Positions 37,199 through 48,576 of a DNA stretch of 64,000 nucleotides are shown piece after piece (position 1 is the stretch's first letter; every line of letters begins with the position of its first letter). A program made the translations under genes and the position numbers. The notes under the pieces are model-generated. The model did not search any database and was not told the DNA's origin. It saw nothing but the letters and a program-made list of their open reading frames with translations. Origin of the DNA: Blastocystis hominis (Eukaryota > Sar > Bigyra > Opalinata > Blastocystidae). Location of the stretch: positions 503,501 to 567,500 of the forward strand of contig NW_013171868.1 in NCBI RefSeq assembly GCF_000151665.1, written 5' to 3'.

Positions 37199-38804
37199 AT
37201 TGACTCAACTTCTCCAGCGCCTTCACCACCACCTTATAAAACCTCGGCACCGTCTCGATCTCGAGTCTCTCCTCCGGACTGTGCGGGTTCAGCACGGTCG
37301 GTCCGATGGACACGCAATCAATCATCGGGTACTTCTCCAGGAAAACGCCGCATTCCAGCCCCGCGTGGATCGAATACACGCGCGGCTCCACGCCCACCGC
37401 CTCGCGGTACGCCGCCACCATCGCCTTCGTCAGCGGCGAGCTCTCCTTCGGCTCCCACGCCGGATATCTACAAAATGAAACGCTCGAAACGGGGAAACTC
37501 GGATTTCCGCGGGGATATTGCCATGCCGCAGAGATCGGCCAGACAGCGCAGACGGCCGTACATCCAGTCGAGCTGCGATGAAACCGACGACCGCACCGAC
37601 ACCACGAAGCCGACCTCCCGCGGGGAACTCTGCGCAATGGCGCATGTCAATGATGTCTCGACATCGGACTTCACCGCGGGGGAATAGCGCTGGACGCCGA
37701 AGGGACACACGTTGAGGAAGTGGAGCAGGCGGCGCGACGCATCGTCATCAATGGGCGTTTCATCGACGGGCGTTTCATCGGTCGGTTTCGTTTCGATTTC
37801 GAGTTTTGCCGCGGGTTCCGTGCGCTGAAACTCCCGCCGGAAGGCGTCGAACCCGCGGGAAATCTCGGTCTCGACCTGTCGGATTTCGTCGGTATTAACC
37901 GCGATTTCGACGACGCATTTCCGCGGGATGGCGTTATCCGCGGTTCCGCATCGGATCGCCACCACGCGGATCGGCGCGTTAACCGCGGTAAGCAGGCGGC
38001 CCATCACGTGAAGCGGATTGGCGCGTCCCACGTCGATGTCGCAACCCGAGTGTCCCCCGCGGAAGTCGTTGAGGGTGACGCGGAGAACCGCGGTTTTGGG
38101 GGCGGGGGAGCGGGTGACGGGGAGCGTGCAGTCGACGGTGAAACCCCCGGCGCAGCCGATGCAGAGCGCGTTTTCCTCCTCTGAGTCGACGTTGATGAGG
38201 TAGGGAGAGCGCAGGAGGCCCGGCTCGAGCTCGAGCGCGCCGAACATGCCGGTCTCTTCGTCTCGCGTGATGAGGACTTCGAGAGGACCGTGCTTGAGAG
38301 AGGCGTCCGATAAGATGGCGAAACAGGTCGCGACACCGATGCCGTCGTCGGCGCCCAGGGAGGTGCCGGTGGCCATGAGCCATTTGTTGTCCACGATACG
38401 GGGAGTGAGAGGGTCTGTCTCGAAGTTGATCACCACATCGTCGTTCTTTTGGACGACCATGTCCATGTGGCATTGTAAGCAAATGGAAGGCTTGTTTTCC
38501 AAACCTAAAAGGGTAACGAGCAATTTCAACAAATACCAGGATAAGCCTTCTTGCGAATCAGCAGATTTTCGCCCTTGTCCACATACGTCTCACAGTTCAG
38601 ATCCTCTGCCTGCTGCTTCAAGAAAGCCAAAACTTTCTTGTGGCGGAATCGCTCCCCGTCATCGTTTGATCCTCGAGGAACTTGTGTCATGGCAAGCATG
38701 TATTTCCAAACAGAAGTTGGCTTCGGAAGAAGAGAAAGCATCTCTTCACAATACCTAGATAGTATTCCTCTTTCCAAATCCAACTTTGGCAGTATGACTG
38801 GCAT
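37199..38804 (-). CDS. M20-family aminoacyl-histidine/cytosolic dipeptidase (PepD-like)
   Basis: Two-zinc metallopeptidase of the PepD branch. The N-terminus has P-K-P-T-S-V-W-K-Y and T-Q-V-P-R-G-S, standard for PepD. Metal and catalytic motifs are present: L-Q-C-H-M-D-M-V, G-A-D-D-G-I-G-V-A, D-E-E-T-G-M-F-G-A and G-G-H-S-G-C-D-I, plus a C-terminal I-H-A-G-L-E-C-G. Introns of 32 nt (about 38503-38534) and 31 nt (about 37468-37498). An acidic D-E-T-P-V/I repeat interrupts the dimerisation/lid region near 37750-37780, echoing the D-E-T-P repeats in DIS3. Genomic TGA at 37197-37199 is replaced by TAA through cleavage after its T. Cytosolic peptide turnover is the inferred role. Confidence 0.88.
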
Positions 38805-39101
38805 CACAACAGAAAAAAGAAGAAAATGAGAATAAAGTAATACAATGCAACCATGATCTTATAATAAATCAAAAACCACTTTACATGTCTCATTATCACT
38901 TTGCAAAAGAAACAGAACGGAACAATCGATATACCAGAATCAAAAGAAGGGATAAAGGTCGAATCGTTGACTAGAGAGGAAAAACAAAACAGTCGACTAT
39001 ACTCCAATTTCCAAAACACATCGAATTTCGATGATGAAAAGAAAATTTTGCAATTAGTACTTAATAAAAAAATAGATGTACCAATCTTTACATAAATAAT
39101 C
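38805..39101. other. Divergent promoter region
   Basis: AT-rich ~300 nt between the dipeptidase (minus) and ALG9 (plus) start codons. Open frames here are short and Phe/Ile-rich, as expected of AT-rich non-coding DNA. Confidence 0.4.
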
Positions 39102-41116
39102 ATGAGTGAAACTGCGGGTTTGGAAAAGTATACAGAGAAGTGCAAGGTACAGGATTATGTAATCTTTGCCACGATTTTCATGGTACAATTATACAGAGTC
39201 GTTGATTTTGCTAGGCACGTTTATTCAGTGCATTCTATAACATAATCCCGGATGCAGACGACACGTTCAATTTCTGGGAGCCAACACATTACTTGGCTTT
39301 CGATTTTGGTTTACAAACGTGGGAATACAGGTATATCTATCTCTATTCTGTGACTTATGCAGTGCTGAATATGGTTTGCGTTCCTACACAATTCTTGTTC
39401 CCTTTGCCTGTTTTGCCAAAGTGATGTACTGGGTTCTCGGTGGAAATAAAGCGGCGGTGTTCTACGCGATCCGCTGTCTTCTGGCCTTCCTCTGCTCGCT
39501 CGGGGAAACTCTGTTCATTGCGGGTGTTCGAAGATTCTTCGGCCACGCCACTTCCACACTGCTCTACCTCTTCCTCCTCTTCTCCTCCGGAATGTTCATC
39601 GCGAGCACCAGTTTCGTCAACTCCTCGCTCGCCATGATCTTCATCTTCACCTCCTACGGCCTCTGGATGCGCTTTGACAACCACTTCCTTGGCCTTCTCC
39701 TCGGCGCCATGTCCGTCATCTACGCCTGGCCCTTCGCCGGCATCGCCTTCATCCCGATGGGCATGGATTGTCTCTACCGCCGCGGCTGGCTCCGCACGCT
39801 TTCCTACTTCTTCTGCATCGTTTTCGTCGTTCTCGGACTCGACCTCGCCGTCAACTACCACTTCACCCATCGCATCGGCATCCCCGCGGTGAACATCGTC
39901 CTCTACAACGTCCTGGGAATCGGCGGCGGCCCCGAAGTGGTTCCACGTTTCCCCTTTCATGTAGTTGTACGGCGTGGAGCCCTGGTGGTTCTATATCCGA
40001 AACGGTCTCCTCAACAATTCCGCGGTTTTCCTCCTCTTCCTGCTGCTCCCTTTCGTAGAAACCTTCCCCGTTTCCCCATTTAGTGCGCGGTCCTGCCGTC
40101 GCAGCTGCCGATAACGAAGCTGCAGCTGGGTTTGGTGCTGCACAGCGGCTATCTGCTCCTCGGAATCTTCGTCGCGCAGCCGCACAAAGTCGCTCTGTGA
40201 TCGGGTTTTGATCTAGGAGGAACGCTTCCTCTACATCGTCTATCCCTTCCTCTACCTCGCGGCCGCCGCCTGCCTGACCGTTTTCCCGCGGGAATGGGAT
40301 CATCGGTAGATCATCACGCTCTGGCTGCGATCGCTGCTGCGAGTCAGAAATACCCAGTATTTTTGCCGAGAGGGTTTCATTGAGTGTGTTCGGAGGGGTG
40401 TGTTTTGCCGCGGTTCTGGCTCCGTTCGCGCTGGTGAGCGCGGCGCGCGTGGCGTGCGTGGTGCACGGATTCTCCGCGCCGTTGTCGCTGTATAACCGCT
40501 TGAGCCGCGTGGAGCTGTCTGGAACCGCGGGAGAAGTGAACGTGTGCGTAGGGAAGGAGTGGTATCGGTTCGGCTCGTCGTTCTTTTTGCCGTCGGCGTC
40601 GGCGCGCGTGCGGTTCGTGAAGAGCGGATTTGATGGACTGCTGCCGCAGGTTTGAATGGAGAGGAGGAGTGAAGGGAAGCCGTTTATGCCGGGGAATGGA
40701 ACGTGGACGATCCCGGAGCATATGAACGCGATGAACGAGGAGGAGACGTCGCGCTATGTAGGGAAAAAGGAGGAGAATGAGGACAGGTGGACGAGGAGGA
40801 GTGCGATTTCTTGATCGAGCAGAGATTGGAGGAGCAGGTAGAACGCGATTATTTGGAGGATGCGAGGTTCCGCGTGGTGGAAATGGTGCCGTTCTTGGAT
40901 TTGAAGAGGACGGAGTTCCCGTATCGGAGCTTTTATGTGCCGTTGGAGGCGTTCGAGAAGCACTTGAAGTATAATCCGTATTATTTGGCGCGGAGAGTGG
41001 GGGCGAAGAAAGAGGAGGAGAAGGGAGCGGAGATTTGCTTGGAGGAGGATCAGTGCGTGTTGGAGAGTAGCGATGAGTATTTGGAGGAAGAGACGAAGGA
41101 GGAAACGGAGTTGTAA
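39102..41116 (+). CDS. ALG9: ALG9-type alpha-1,2-mannosyltransferase (GT22)
   Basis: ER-membrane enzyme that adds mannose from dolichol-P-mannose to the lipid-linked oligosaccharide. ATG at 39102. The family motif F-Y-N-I-I-P-D-A-D-D-T-F-N-F-W-E-P carries the catalytic acidic pair in the first lumenal loop. Q-T-W-E-Y-S-A-E-Y-G-L-R-S-Y, many membrane spans, P-H-K-E-E-R-F-L-Y and the ALG9 C-terminal C-V-G-K-E-W-Y-R-F-G-S-S-F-F-L-P follow. About nine introns of 28-32 nt (for example 39937-39964, 40196-40217 region, 40348-40375). TAA at 41114-41116, followed by GAAT repeats. Very confident for the family; it could be called ALG9 or ALG12 by weak search, but the C-V-G-K-E-W motif favours ALG9. Confidence 0.9.
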
Positions 41117-41181
41117 AGAATGAATGAATGAATGAAAGGTTTGAGAGAATAAACGATTGAATGAATTGAATGAATTGCGAT
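41117..41181. repeat. GAAT-type repeats between convergent genes
   Basis: Several AATG/GAAT units between ALG9 and GNL2 3' ends; the same repeat type recurs elsewhere in the window. Confidence 0.6.
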
Positions 41182-41189
41182 AACAAACA

Positions 41190-41197
41190 AACAAACA
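41190..41197 (-). terminator. GU-rich polyadenylation element(s), overlapping copies
   Basis: AACAAACAAACAAACA at 41182-41197 contains three overlapping AACAAACA copies on the plus strand; they mark the 3' end of GNL2. Confidence 0.65.
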
Positions 41198-41258
41198 AAT
41201 GATTGAATGAATGAATGGAATAAAAAAGAATAAAAGAACTAGTGCATTGCGACGAGGG

Positions 41259-43019
41259 TTAGAGAGTTAACAGAATCGCGTCTTCGCGATCGTTTCGGCT
41301 GCTTTCATTCGTGGAATCGTTTGCTGCTTCGCTTTCCTTTCGCTTTCCTTTCTCGGCTCCCTTCGCTTTGGATTTGGCATTGGATTTCGTATCCTTTTCC
41401 TTTTCCTTTTCATTCGACTCTTCCTTTGCCAGCAATTTCGTTCCTTCTTTATTCAATTCATCCACAAACGCTTCCGTTATCGTTCCATTCTCCTCTTCCT
41501 CCTCCTCCGGTTTCCCCGGTTTCCCCTCTTTCTCCGGTTCCTCCGGAGGCACAAAATACGGAATCTTTCCTCTCTGCAAATCATTGATCAGCATCACCGC
41601 GGCCTGCTTCGTATCGCCGTCTCCGCCCTTCAGCAATTTCCCGAACTTCTGCGCGATCTTCTCCAAGAAATCCTCCCAATCCTCCCAATCCTCGATGTTG
41701 TACGTCTTCTGCAAGTACTCCTTCTTCACACGCGACAGAACCTCCGGAATCACCATCTCCGGGTCCGCTAAGCGCTCTGCGCGCACCACACCTTTGATCA
41801 CAATCTCGGCGTCCGAGTCGTTGGTGGGCGGAACGATTCCAGGACAGTCGATCAAGTAGATATTGCGAAGCAGCGTGATGTATTGCCACACTTTGGTCTC
41901 GCCTGGAATCGGCGCGACTTTGCAGACCTGCTTCTTCTTCAGCGTGTTGATGATGCTGCTCTTCCCGACGTTCGGATAGCCGATGAACCCAACGCTGATT
42001 TGCTTTTTGTCCTTGTGGAGCAGCGCGAGTTGCCGCAGCAGATCGAAGAGAGCGGCTTTGCCGAAGCAGTGCTGGAAGGACGCGTGATAAGCCAACGTCG
42101 GATATCTAGAAGGTCGAAAGAGAGAGGAAAAAGAACCTACTCGGCAGAAAGAATCGCGACCCATTTCTTTGTGCACCATGTGGGAACCAAATCGCATTTA
42201 TTCAGAATGAACACTAAGTGCTTGTGACGCATGTTCTTCTTCAGATACTCCTCGATTTGCTTCGAACGCGTGCCCAGAGGGTCGCGTGCGTCCAGCACTT
42301 CGATCACCACATCGCTCGAGTCCAGCACTTTGTACAGCTCGCTGTGGATTCGCTTGCTTTGCCCGGCGGTCAGGAAAATGTCTTTCGCGGCCGCTTGCGA
42401 GATCTCGTCGTTCAAGCGCGGCTTCTCTTCCTGCTTCTCCTCGTGCAGTTTCTGCTTCTTGGAAACATCCGAAACCAAGTTCGCCAGATCGGTTGCCGCC
42501 AATTTCACACTAACCATTAGGAAAATACACACATGAGGCGAGTACCGTTTACGACGCTTGTCAGGACCGAAAGTACTCTGGAACGACTCCGTCGTGAGTA
42601 AATTCATCCGCTCCACTTTGGAAGAATCGGTGATCAAACTCATAGGAAGAACTTTCGTCTTTAAAACCACAGAATACCTAGATGCTAAAAGCAAAGTCAC
42701 ATTCAACATACGGGTCATTTACTGTTTTCGCCATCTCTTCACGAAACGTGTCCAACTTCTCTGGAGTAATTGTTCGCGTGTTTCCAAACCACTTTCTGTT
42801 GGGGGCAATGCGAGCAGGTCCCTCTATTTCCTTGTTTGCTGTTTTGGTCGTGCTCCGCAAATAACCGCCGATTACCTTTCCATCGCGGTCGTATTTCGCC
42901 TTTCCCTCTCGATACATATGCATTCGGTTGATGGTGGACCGATCACGCATATTCGAGTTCTTACGCACACGATCGGGGTTATCCGAACTGTTACTCTTGT
43001 ATGAGCTTCGTTTCACCAT
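41259..43019 (-). CDS. GNL2: Nucleolar GTPase GNL2/NOG2 (NGP-1)
   Basis: Circularly permuted YlqF-type GTPase needed for 60S subunit maturation and export. Starts [12 protein letters not shown]. The NGP1NT region has [13 protein letters not shown] and [14 protein letters not shown]. GTPase motifs are in permuted order: [16 protein letters not shown] (G4), then G-Y-P-N-V-G-K-S-S (G1), P-G-E-T-K-V-W-Q (G2) and D-C-P-G (G3). Introns of 34, 36 and 35 nt. The C-terminal tail is highly charged (E-K-E-K-D, K-S-K-A-K-G) as in orthologues. TAA at 41259-41261. Confidence 0.93.
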
Positions 43020-43311
43020 AGTGGATGGAGAAAAAATGAGAAATGTGGACAGTGGTGTAATTAGTACGAAATAGATGGAAAATCAACAAGGGATGAAACT
43101 TGAATAGCATTGAACATCGAATCACTTTCTTATATGACTCGATTCCTAGTTCTATTTCACATTCATTTTCGCATTTAGCACAATCGCATAACTCGAAACT
43201 ATTGAATTTGGAAATACCCCCTTGATCGAAAAGGGTATTGGGGAGCTGGCTTAAAGGAATGTATACCCCCACAGGTTTACTGTTGTCCAATACAGAAAAG
43301 CGACAATCACC

Positions 43312-43733
43312 ATGAAGGGACCTTGGGAAAGCATTGCTTGCGGAAGAGAGAAGGGTTTCCAGACCCAGAAGCTGGAGAAGAAGGTGAGCCACTGCCAGAA
43401 GAGAGTATGTAGCTGTTGGAGACGATTTAATTATGTAGCACACCTCGAAGAGATCGAAGATTGTTCGTGAGCTCATCAGCGAGGTCACTGGCATGATCCC
43501 CTACGAGAAGCACATGATGGATATTCTGAAGGTATAGGGTGACGGTATGTACTGATTTTCGTAGGCTGGCGGCAACAACACCGAAAAGAAGATGTACAAG
43601 TTCGCCAAGAAGCGAGTAGGTTCAAACCGTTCTGAATGACCCCTAGCTTCACTCTCACAAGAGAGCTCTTGCTAAGAGAGATGCTATCAAGGAACTCTAT
43701 GCCAAGATGCGTCGTGCTCATCATCACCACTAA
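43312..43733 (+). CDS. RPL36: 60S ribosomal protein L36e (eL36)
   Basis: Starts M-K-G-P-W-E-S-I-A-C-G. Three introns of 34, 33 and 46 nt (about 43407-43440, 43531-43563, 43616-43661) restore the frame. Conserved K-R-S-K-I-V-R-E-L-I-S-E-V-T-G, P-Y-E-K-H-M-M-D-I-L-K and K-F-A-K-K-R motifs identify eL36, a small basic protein of the large subunit. The C-terminus R-R-A-H-H-H-H carries four histidines, unusual compared with typical Lys/Ala-rich ends. TAA at 43731-43733; element TGTTTGTT at 43775. Confidence 0.93.
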
Positions 43734-43774
43734 GTGAAGTGAAGAGCATACCACGTGTGTATTGTCAGTTGTTG

Positions 43775-43782
43775 TGTTTGTT
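43775..43782 (+). terminator. GU-rich polyadenylation element TGTTTGTT
   Basis: Predicts cleavage after 43770, giving eL36 a 37-nt 3' UTR. Confidence 0.75.
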
Positions 43783-43843
43783 TGAAGAACACTATTTGAG
43801 GTGAAACGAAGATTGACAACTCTTTCTGGGAGTTTAATGTGGA

Positions 43844-46800
43844 ATGGTGGAAAGCAAGAAGAATAAGCAAGTCTCTTCTCGTTTATCGATCCTCGATATC
43901 ATATCCTCTTTCGATTGAGCCAGTCATTCTTAACTTGCCATATTTTTATCTCAACAAACCAGATACGGCAGCATGCACTCCTGTATTCAATATGGAAGTA
44001 CTTTCAAGTAGATTCTGGATGTCATTCATCTGCTGTCTTCTCTCAGTATTATCTATCATGGCCGTCAACACGATCATTCAATATATGCCGCTCATCTTTC
44101 TAATGCAAGCAGAAAAATCGCAAGGCGATGTATCTTTTTTTGTGCGTGCTGAAAGTTAAAGATCGACTTTATCGTCAAGGCCAAGAATACGACCAATCCC
44201 TATTTGCGTTACACGGTTATCCAGAATCTCCTCTCCTCTCCAGCACTCTATGACCATAAAAAGAGCGCAGAAATATTAAAAGTGGGAGTTCATTCTATGT
44301 TACGAGTCCAGTCTCTCGCAACAGCGCCTCGACAGATGTATGTTGGTTGGATATATAGATCGGATAGTGAAGATTGTGCAGAGCAACAACAAAATGTGTG
44401 CGTCGCTCCTATTCTACAATTTAGAGTGCGTTCTGCATCGAAAATCCAAACTCAGCATTGTGCTCCTCTATTATTTGCCAAGAAAATGGAATGTATTCCA
44501 CCATTCTTGTACTCGACGACAAAAAGGAGCAAACAATCGGATGGGGGCGTGGATACAGCGCCACAGGCGATCCAATCGAGAAGTTCACGCCTCTCCAGCC
44601 CAATGAAGTCGTGCTGTCAAGCACACTCGCCACCTCGTTGAATCTTCGTGATGGAGACATGGTGTATGTGAAGCTGAATCTACCGTCTACGTTCGCAACA
44701 ATCGTAGAAGGGGAAGAATCGGATTTGGCATTGTATTTTTTGTGATCGTTGAGCACTTATTCACAAGATTTCAGACAGGTATCAATGCTACCTTTTCTAG
44801 AATAGTGAGAATTAGTCAGAATATGCATGTTGGCTTGTGTTGGATGATAGTAAGTAGAACAAACTCGCAAACAATGTTGAAAACTATGCCATCTTTGATG
44901 CGGCTACCGATGCCTCGCTCCCTACAGATATTCTGCAGGGTGTTTTCGCTTCCACTGGCAAGTCCTTCGAGTTTGTGTATCCTGTCACAAGCTCTCTCGA
45001 CTTTCTGAGTCTATTCAGTGATCAAGTACAATAATAATTGTGGTGTGAATACATTGGATAGATCGGAGTGAATATGCCGGAAAGCGAGAAAATCAACCAC
45101 TACAGCCAATCCCGCTTTGAAAACATTCAAGAGTCATTATCACTCTATGCCTCGGTGATCAAGTACGTGTATCTTGCTTTCGTTCTATTCAGTTATCAAC
45201 TTGGATTCTCACTGATTCAAACAGAAACTCCGCTATTATCAGCACTCTCCCAACATGGAAATACAACCATGTACTTGTCTTTGATCACTGATCTTCTTCT
45301 CCTATTGCTGCTTTACTTATCATCCAGTCTCCTTTACTACTTGACCAAAATCCTTGTGAATCCTATGCTTGCTTCCTTCACTTTCAGGTGCATAATCGAT
45401 TGGCAGACTATCGCACAATGTTTCAAATAGGGAGTAGTAAAGCAGCAATTGCGTAATCCGCATGGAAATAATATTGTTTTAGATGGGTTATTCTGCTTCA
45501 AGTGTTACAATACTCACTTCTTGCTACGATCCTGGGAATTCTGATTTGTTATGTTGCCTCCACTTTCATCCTTTTAAGAATCAGGGAGTCTGCGCGATTT
45601 TCTTACACTTCCTGTCATCGGAGCTCCATCTGTCTATTCCTGTCTCATTCACTGTCAAAACAATACTCTTAGCCATCTTTCTGGGAATTGTAGTTCCTGT
45701 CGTTACGGTTCTACCTGTCATTTACCAGCTCTTTCAAGAAATGGAGCGATCTGTCCACTCAGATGGCAATCAAGTGATTGAATATGAAATCCACACCGCA
45801 AAAGAGAAACCGTTAATATCCTATTTCATAACAACGATTTGCCTCATGGTTGTGGTTTGTGGAACAGCGATTTATTACTTCCTTCCTTTGGGATTCATCA
45901 GCAATGATATGACCGTGAGCATTCTCTTGCTTATTCATTCATTCATAGATCGTTTTCTATGTGTTTATGCTCATTCTCATTCTGTTCATCGTGGGACTTG
46001 TTCTCCTTGTTCTCCCGATTCTTCATCCCTTCTCCCGAATCATCCAATACATCTGCGGCTTGTTCTGCTCCAGAGGAGTCTGCATCTATTCGCGTTTTTC
46101 TATTCGGAACAACCACAAACGAATTCATTCCATCCAGCTCGCGATTCTCTTTGGCTACTCCCTGATTCTTTTCATTTCAACCATTGCTCAGTCGCAAACT
46201 TCCCTCCTTTTCATCAATCTGAAATACTACTACGGCTCTGCCATTAGTTTTTCGACTTCTCCCGCGGATCCGAACTCCGTTTCCTCCCTCGTTTCACAAA
46301 TGGAGCGAGATCCCATGCTGTCCTCTCTCACATTTGACTGGATTTCAAATCCGATTCTCAACGAAGACACTTCGTTCCCCGTTCTTTCTTCGATCGGTCG
46401 TGTTGTTGAGCGTCCTGCTCGTCTGTTCCAATTGGAATACTCTTTGATTTGTAGTCTCGCTGTTTCAGACGAGCTCTTCACAACACTGTTCTCTGTGTGG
46501 ATTGGAGACAATGCAGCGCAGCTCAACCAAGCGATTTCCTCTTCCTCCCTTCCGAATTCTCCAACCATTTCAGCCATTTTCCCTTCCAATTTGAAAGACG
46601 TCTTCTACTCAGACCTTGATTCCAGCGAATTCAAACTCCTCAAAGACGATCAGCAGTTCTCCATTCGGCCACTCGTTTCGACTCGTTGGTTGTCGTACTT
46701 TCTTTCCTGCTTCAACATAGTCCTTTAATCTCCTTTTCTCCACCTCTCACGTACGTCAACGATGGTCCCTCGCCTCTTCTCTCTTCTCTTTCCGAGTTCA

Positions 46801-47448
46801 GCAAACTCTCTTCAAACATCACAGTGGACTCGGTGTACATCAAAGTGCCTGGGCAGGACGAATCACTCCCAATCAACGAAATCGAGCGCATCGTTGATTA
46901 CCTAGCATCCAACTATCCCTCCATTAACGTGAAAACGATCATCAGCGAATACAAAGTTCATTCATTTCGTCCATGAGTTGATGTAGACACTTAAGCCTCT
47001 GTGGGCGCTTTTAGAATATCTCTTCCTTGCAATCACAATCATAGCGAACTTGATCACCGTCTTTTCGATCGTGGCAAACGTGTCTATTTTTGTGGAGCAA
47101 CATGCTGTCGAAATAGACATCTTGCGATCCATAGGTTTCACTTCAAAGCAGGTTTTTTGGACTTACGAAGTGATAACGTTTGCCATTGTCGCATCTCCGT
47201 TATGCTTGGGAATTTTGTGCGGAATTCTTGTTAGTTTTCTTATATGCAAGCAAGAAGCTATGATTATCGATATTCCACTCGGTTTTTCGGTGAGCATTCC
47301 AATATCCTTTTTGTGCAAAATTGAAGTCCTTTACAGCATTCTCTATGCATATGTGTTGCTGTGTGTATTTTAGGACAATTTCTTACGACATTGATTTCTG
47401 TAAACAAGGTTTTGTCGCATCCAATAGCAGCTATGTTAAAGAGCTCTT
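43844..47448 (+). CDS. Large FtsX-like/MacB-type permease
   Basis: ABC-transporter permease-type membrane protein. An N-terminal helix (F-I-C-C-L-L-S-V-L-S-I-M-A-V-N) is followed by a large extracytoplasmic MacB-like part (I-G-W-G-R-G-Y, P-N-E-V-V-L-S-S-T-L-A, N-L-R-D-G-D-M-V-Y-V). Several FtsX helices come next (I-K-Y-V-Y-L-A-F-V-L-F near 45160; V-K-T-I-L-L-A-I-F-L-G-I-V near 45660; W-A-L-L-E-Y-L-F-L-A region near 47010). A C-terminal F-V-E-Q-H-A-V-E-I-D-I-L-R-S-I-G-F-T matches the FtsX domain core. About twelve introns are needed; not all are fixed, and the first exon (ATG at 43844) is tentative. The frame ends A-A-M-L-K-S-S plus T, completed to TAA by polyadenylation. No partner ATPase gene lies nearby. 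Related eukaryotic proteins exist in ciliates and amoebae; substrate unknown, lipid-related by analogy. Confidence 0.65.
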
Positions 47449-47452
47449 TATA

Positions 47453-47460
47453 TGTTTGTT
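47453..47460 (+). terminator. GU-rich polyadenylation element TGTTTGTT
   Basis: Cleavage after 47448 gives TCT-T plus AA, the stop codon of the FtsX-like gene. Confidence 0.8.
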
Positions 47461-47844
47461 TTGAATTCAGAATTTAGGAATTGTCGGAATGAGTGGCTAA
47501 TCTACATTGTAGTCAACTTTTTCCGTCGTAACTTTGAGAGTCACATCTATTGCAGTAACTATATCACTGGAGACACAAATCCCCCTTAATTGACAAGCCC
47601 CGTCGAATGCCATTATTATTTTGTCTATCATTCATGCAATCCATTCGCGTGAAAATAACCAGTTAAAGTCTGCAACTTGTCAAAACACCATTATTGACAT
47701 AAAACGGAGTTTCATTTGCAGTTGACATTAGTGGTTTTTCATAATTATTTTGAACAGCGTCTTCCTTTTTAGGAGTACCGTTATTCACTAAGTCTTACCC
47801 TAATTCTATTGTATCCGCGTTTTTCTTTCTTTTGTTTCATTCCA
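47461..47844. other. Intergenic region
   Basis: About 380 nt, AT-rich, with no supported coding sequence. It should carry the promoter of the gene at 47845. Confidence 0.4.
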
Positions 47845-48396
47845 ATGAGCTTGTATCCTAACGGTAAGCCCGATCTCTCGTTCGATAGTCAAGACTATAT
47901 CGTAGCAGTTTTAAGTGAGACTAATTTGTAGGACTATTTGTACAACCAAATAGTTCAGGATGACATGTGTTTGTCAACTGACTCTCTTCCTTCTCCCAGG
48001 AACATCGACGAGTATGAGAGTATGAGCTTGTTGGATATGAATCCTTTTCGAATACGTTTCCAAGAAGCTACTCCACGGGCAAGGGAAATGGAAGAGATAC
48101 AACCGATCATGAGTAATTTCAGCTCAAACAGTGGCCTCATTTCCGTTCCTCCCGACGGGTTCTATGACTTCGACTCTATTCAATTTCCGCTGTTTGATCA
48201 GTCTGAAAACAGCTTTGATTCACCAATTCAGTCTAAGCCAGCTACTGTTGACAACAAGAACAAGAAAATCTCGTTCAAGTGTAAGGTTTCTCCTGCTAAG
48301 AAGATAATCCGTCATTGCGGTCAGTTCATGGCAGAACGCCTTCGTCGTTCGTGTCACCGAAGAATGGCTGAGTATATGTATAAGAATTTCCTTTAA
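47845..48396 (+). CDS. Uncharacterised soluble protein
   Basis: ATG at 47845 (M-S-L-Y-P-N-G-K-P-D). One 30-nt intron (about 47902-47931) joins Q-D-Y-I to D-Y-L-Y-N-Q. About 170 residues: a polar, Ser/Pro- and acid-rich N-terminal two-thirds (S-L-P-S-P-R-N-I-D-E-Y-E), then a basic C-terminus (K-V-S-P-A-K-K-I-I-R, then R-L-R-R-S-C-H-R-R-M). The basic end could bind nucleic acid, which is only a guess. TAA at 48394-48396; the nearest element is TGTTTGTT at 48483. Family not recognised. Confidence 0.55.
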
Positions 48397-48482
48397 GGGT
48401 CTGACACTACGTTTTTCGTTCTATTTCCTTCAATATACCTCCTGTATGTCTGAATGTCTATATGAATGAATTAATAAGTGTA

Positions 48483-48490
48483 TGTTTGTT
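48483..48490 (+). terminator. GU-rich polyadenylation element TGTTTGTT
   Basis: Probable 3'-end signal of the gene at 47845; predicted 3' UTR about 82 nt. Confidence 0.55.
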
Positions 48491-48576
48491 ACGAAAACGT
48501 GGCCTTGTACAACTTCTGATATGACAAAAAAGAATTCAAATATTTTTTGCTCGATTGTCTTTTTGTTTTTCGTAGC

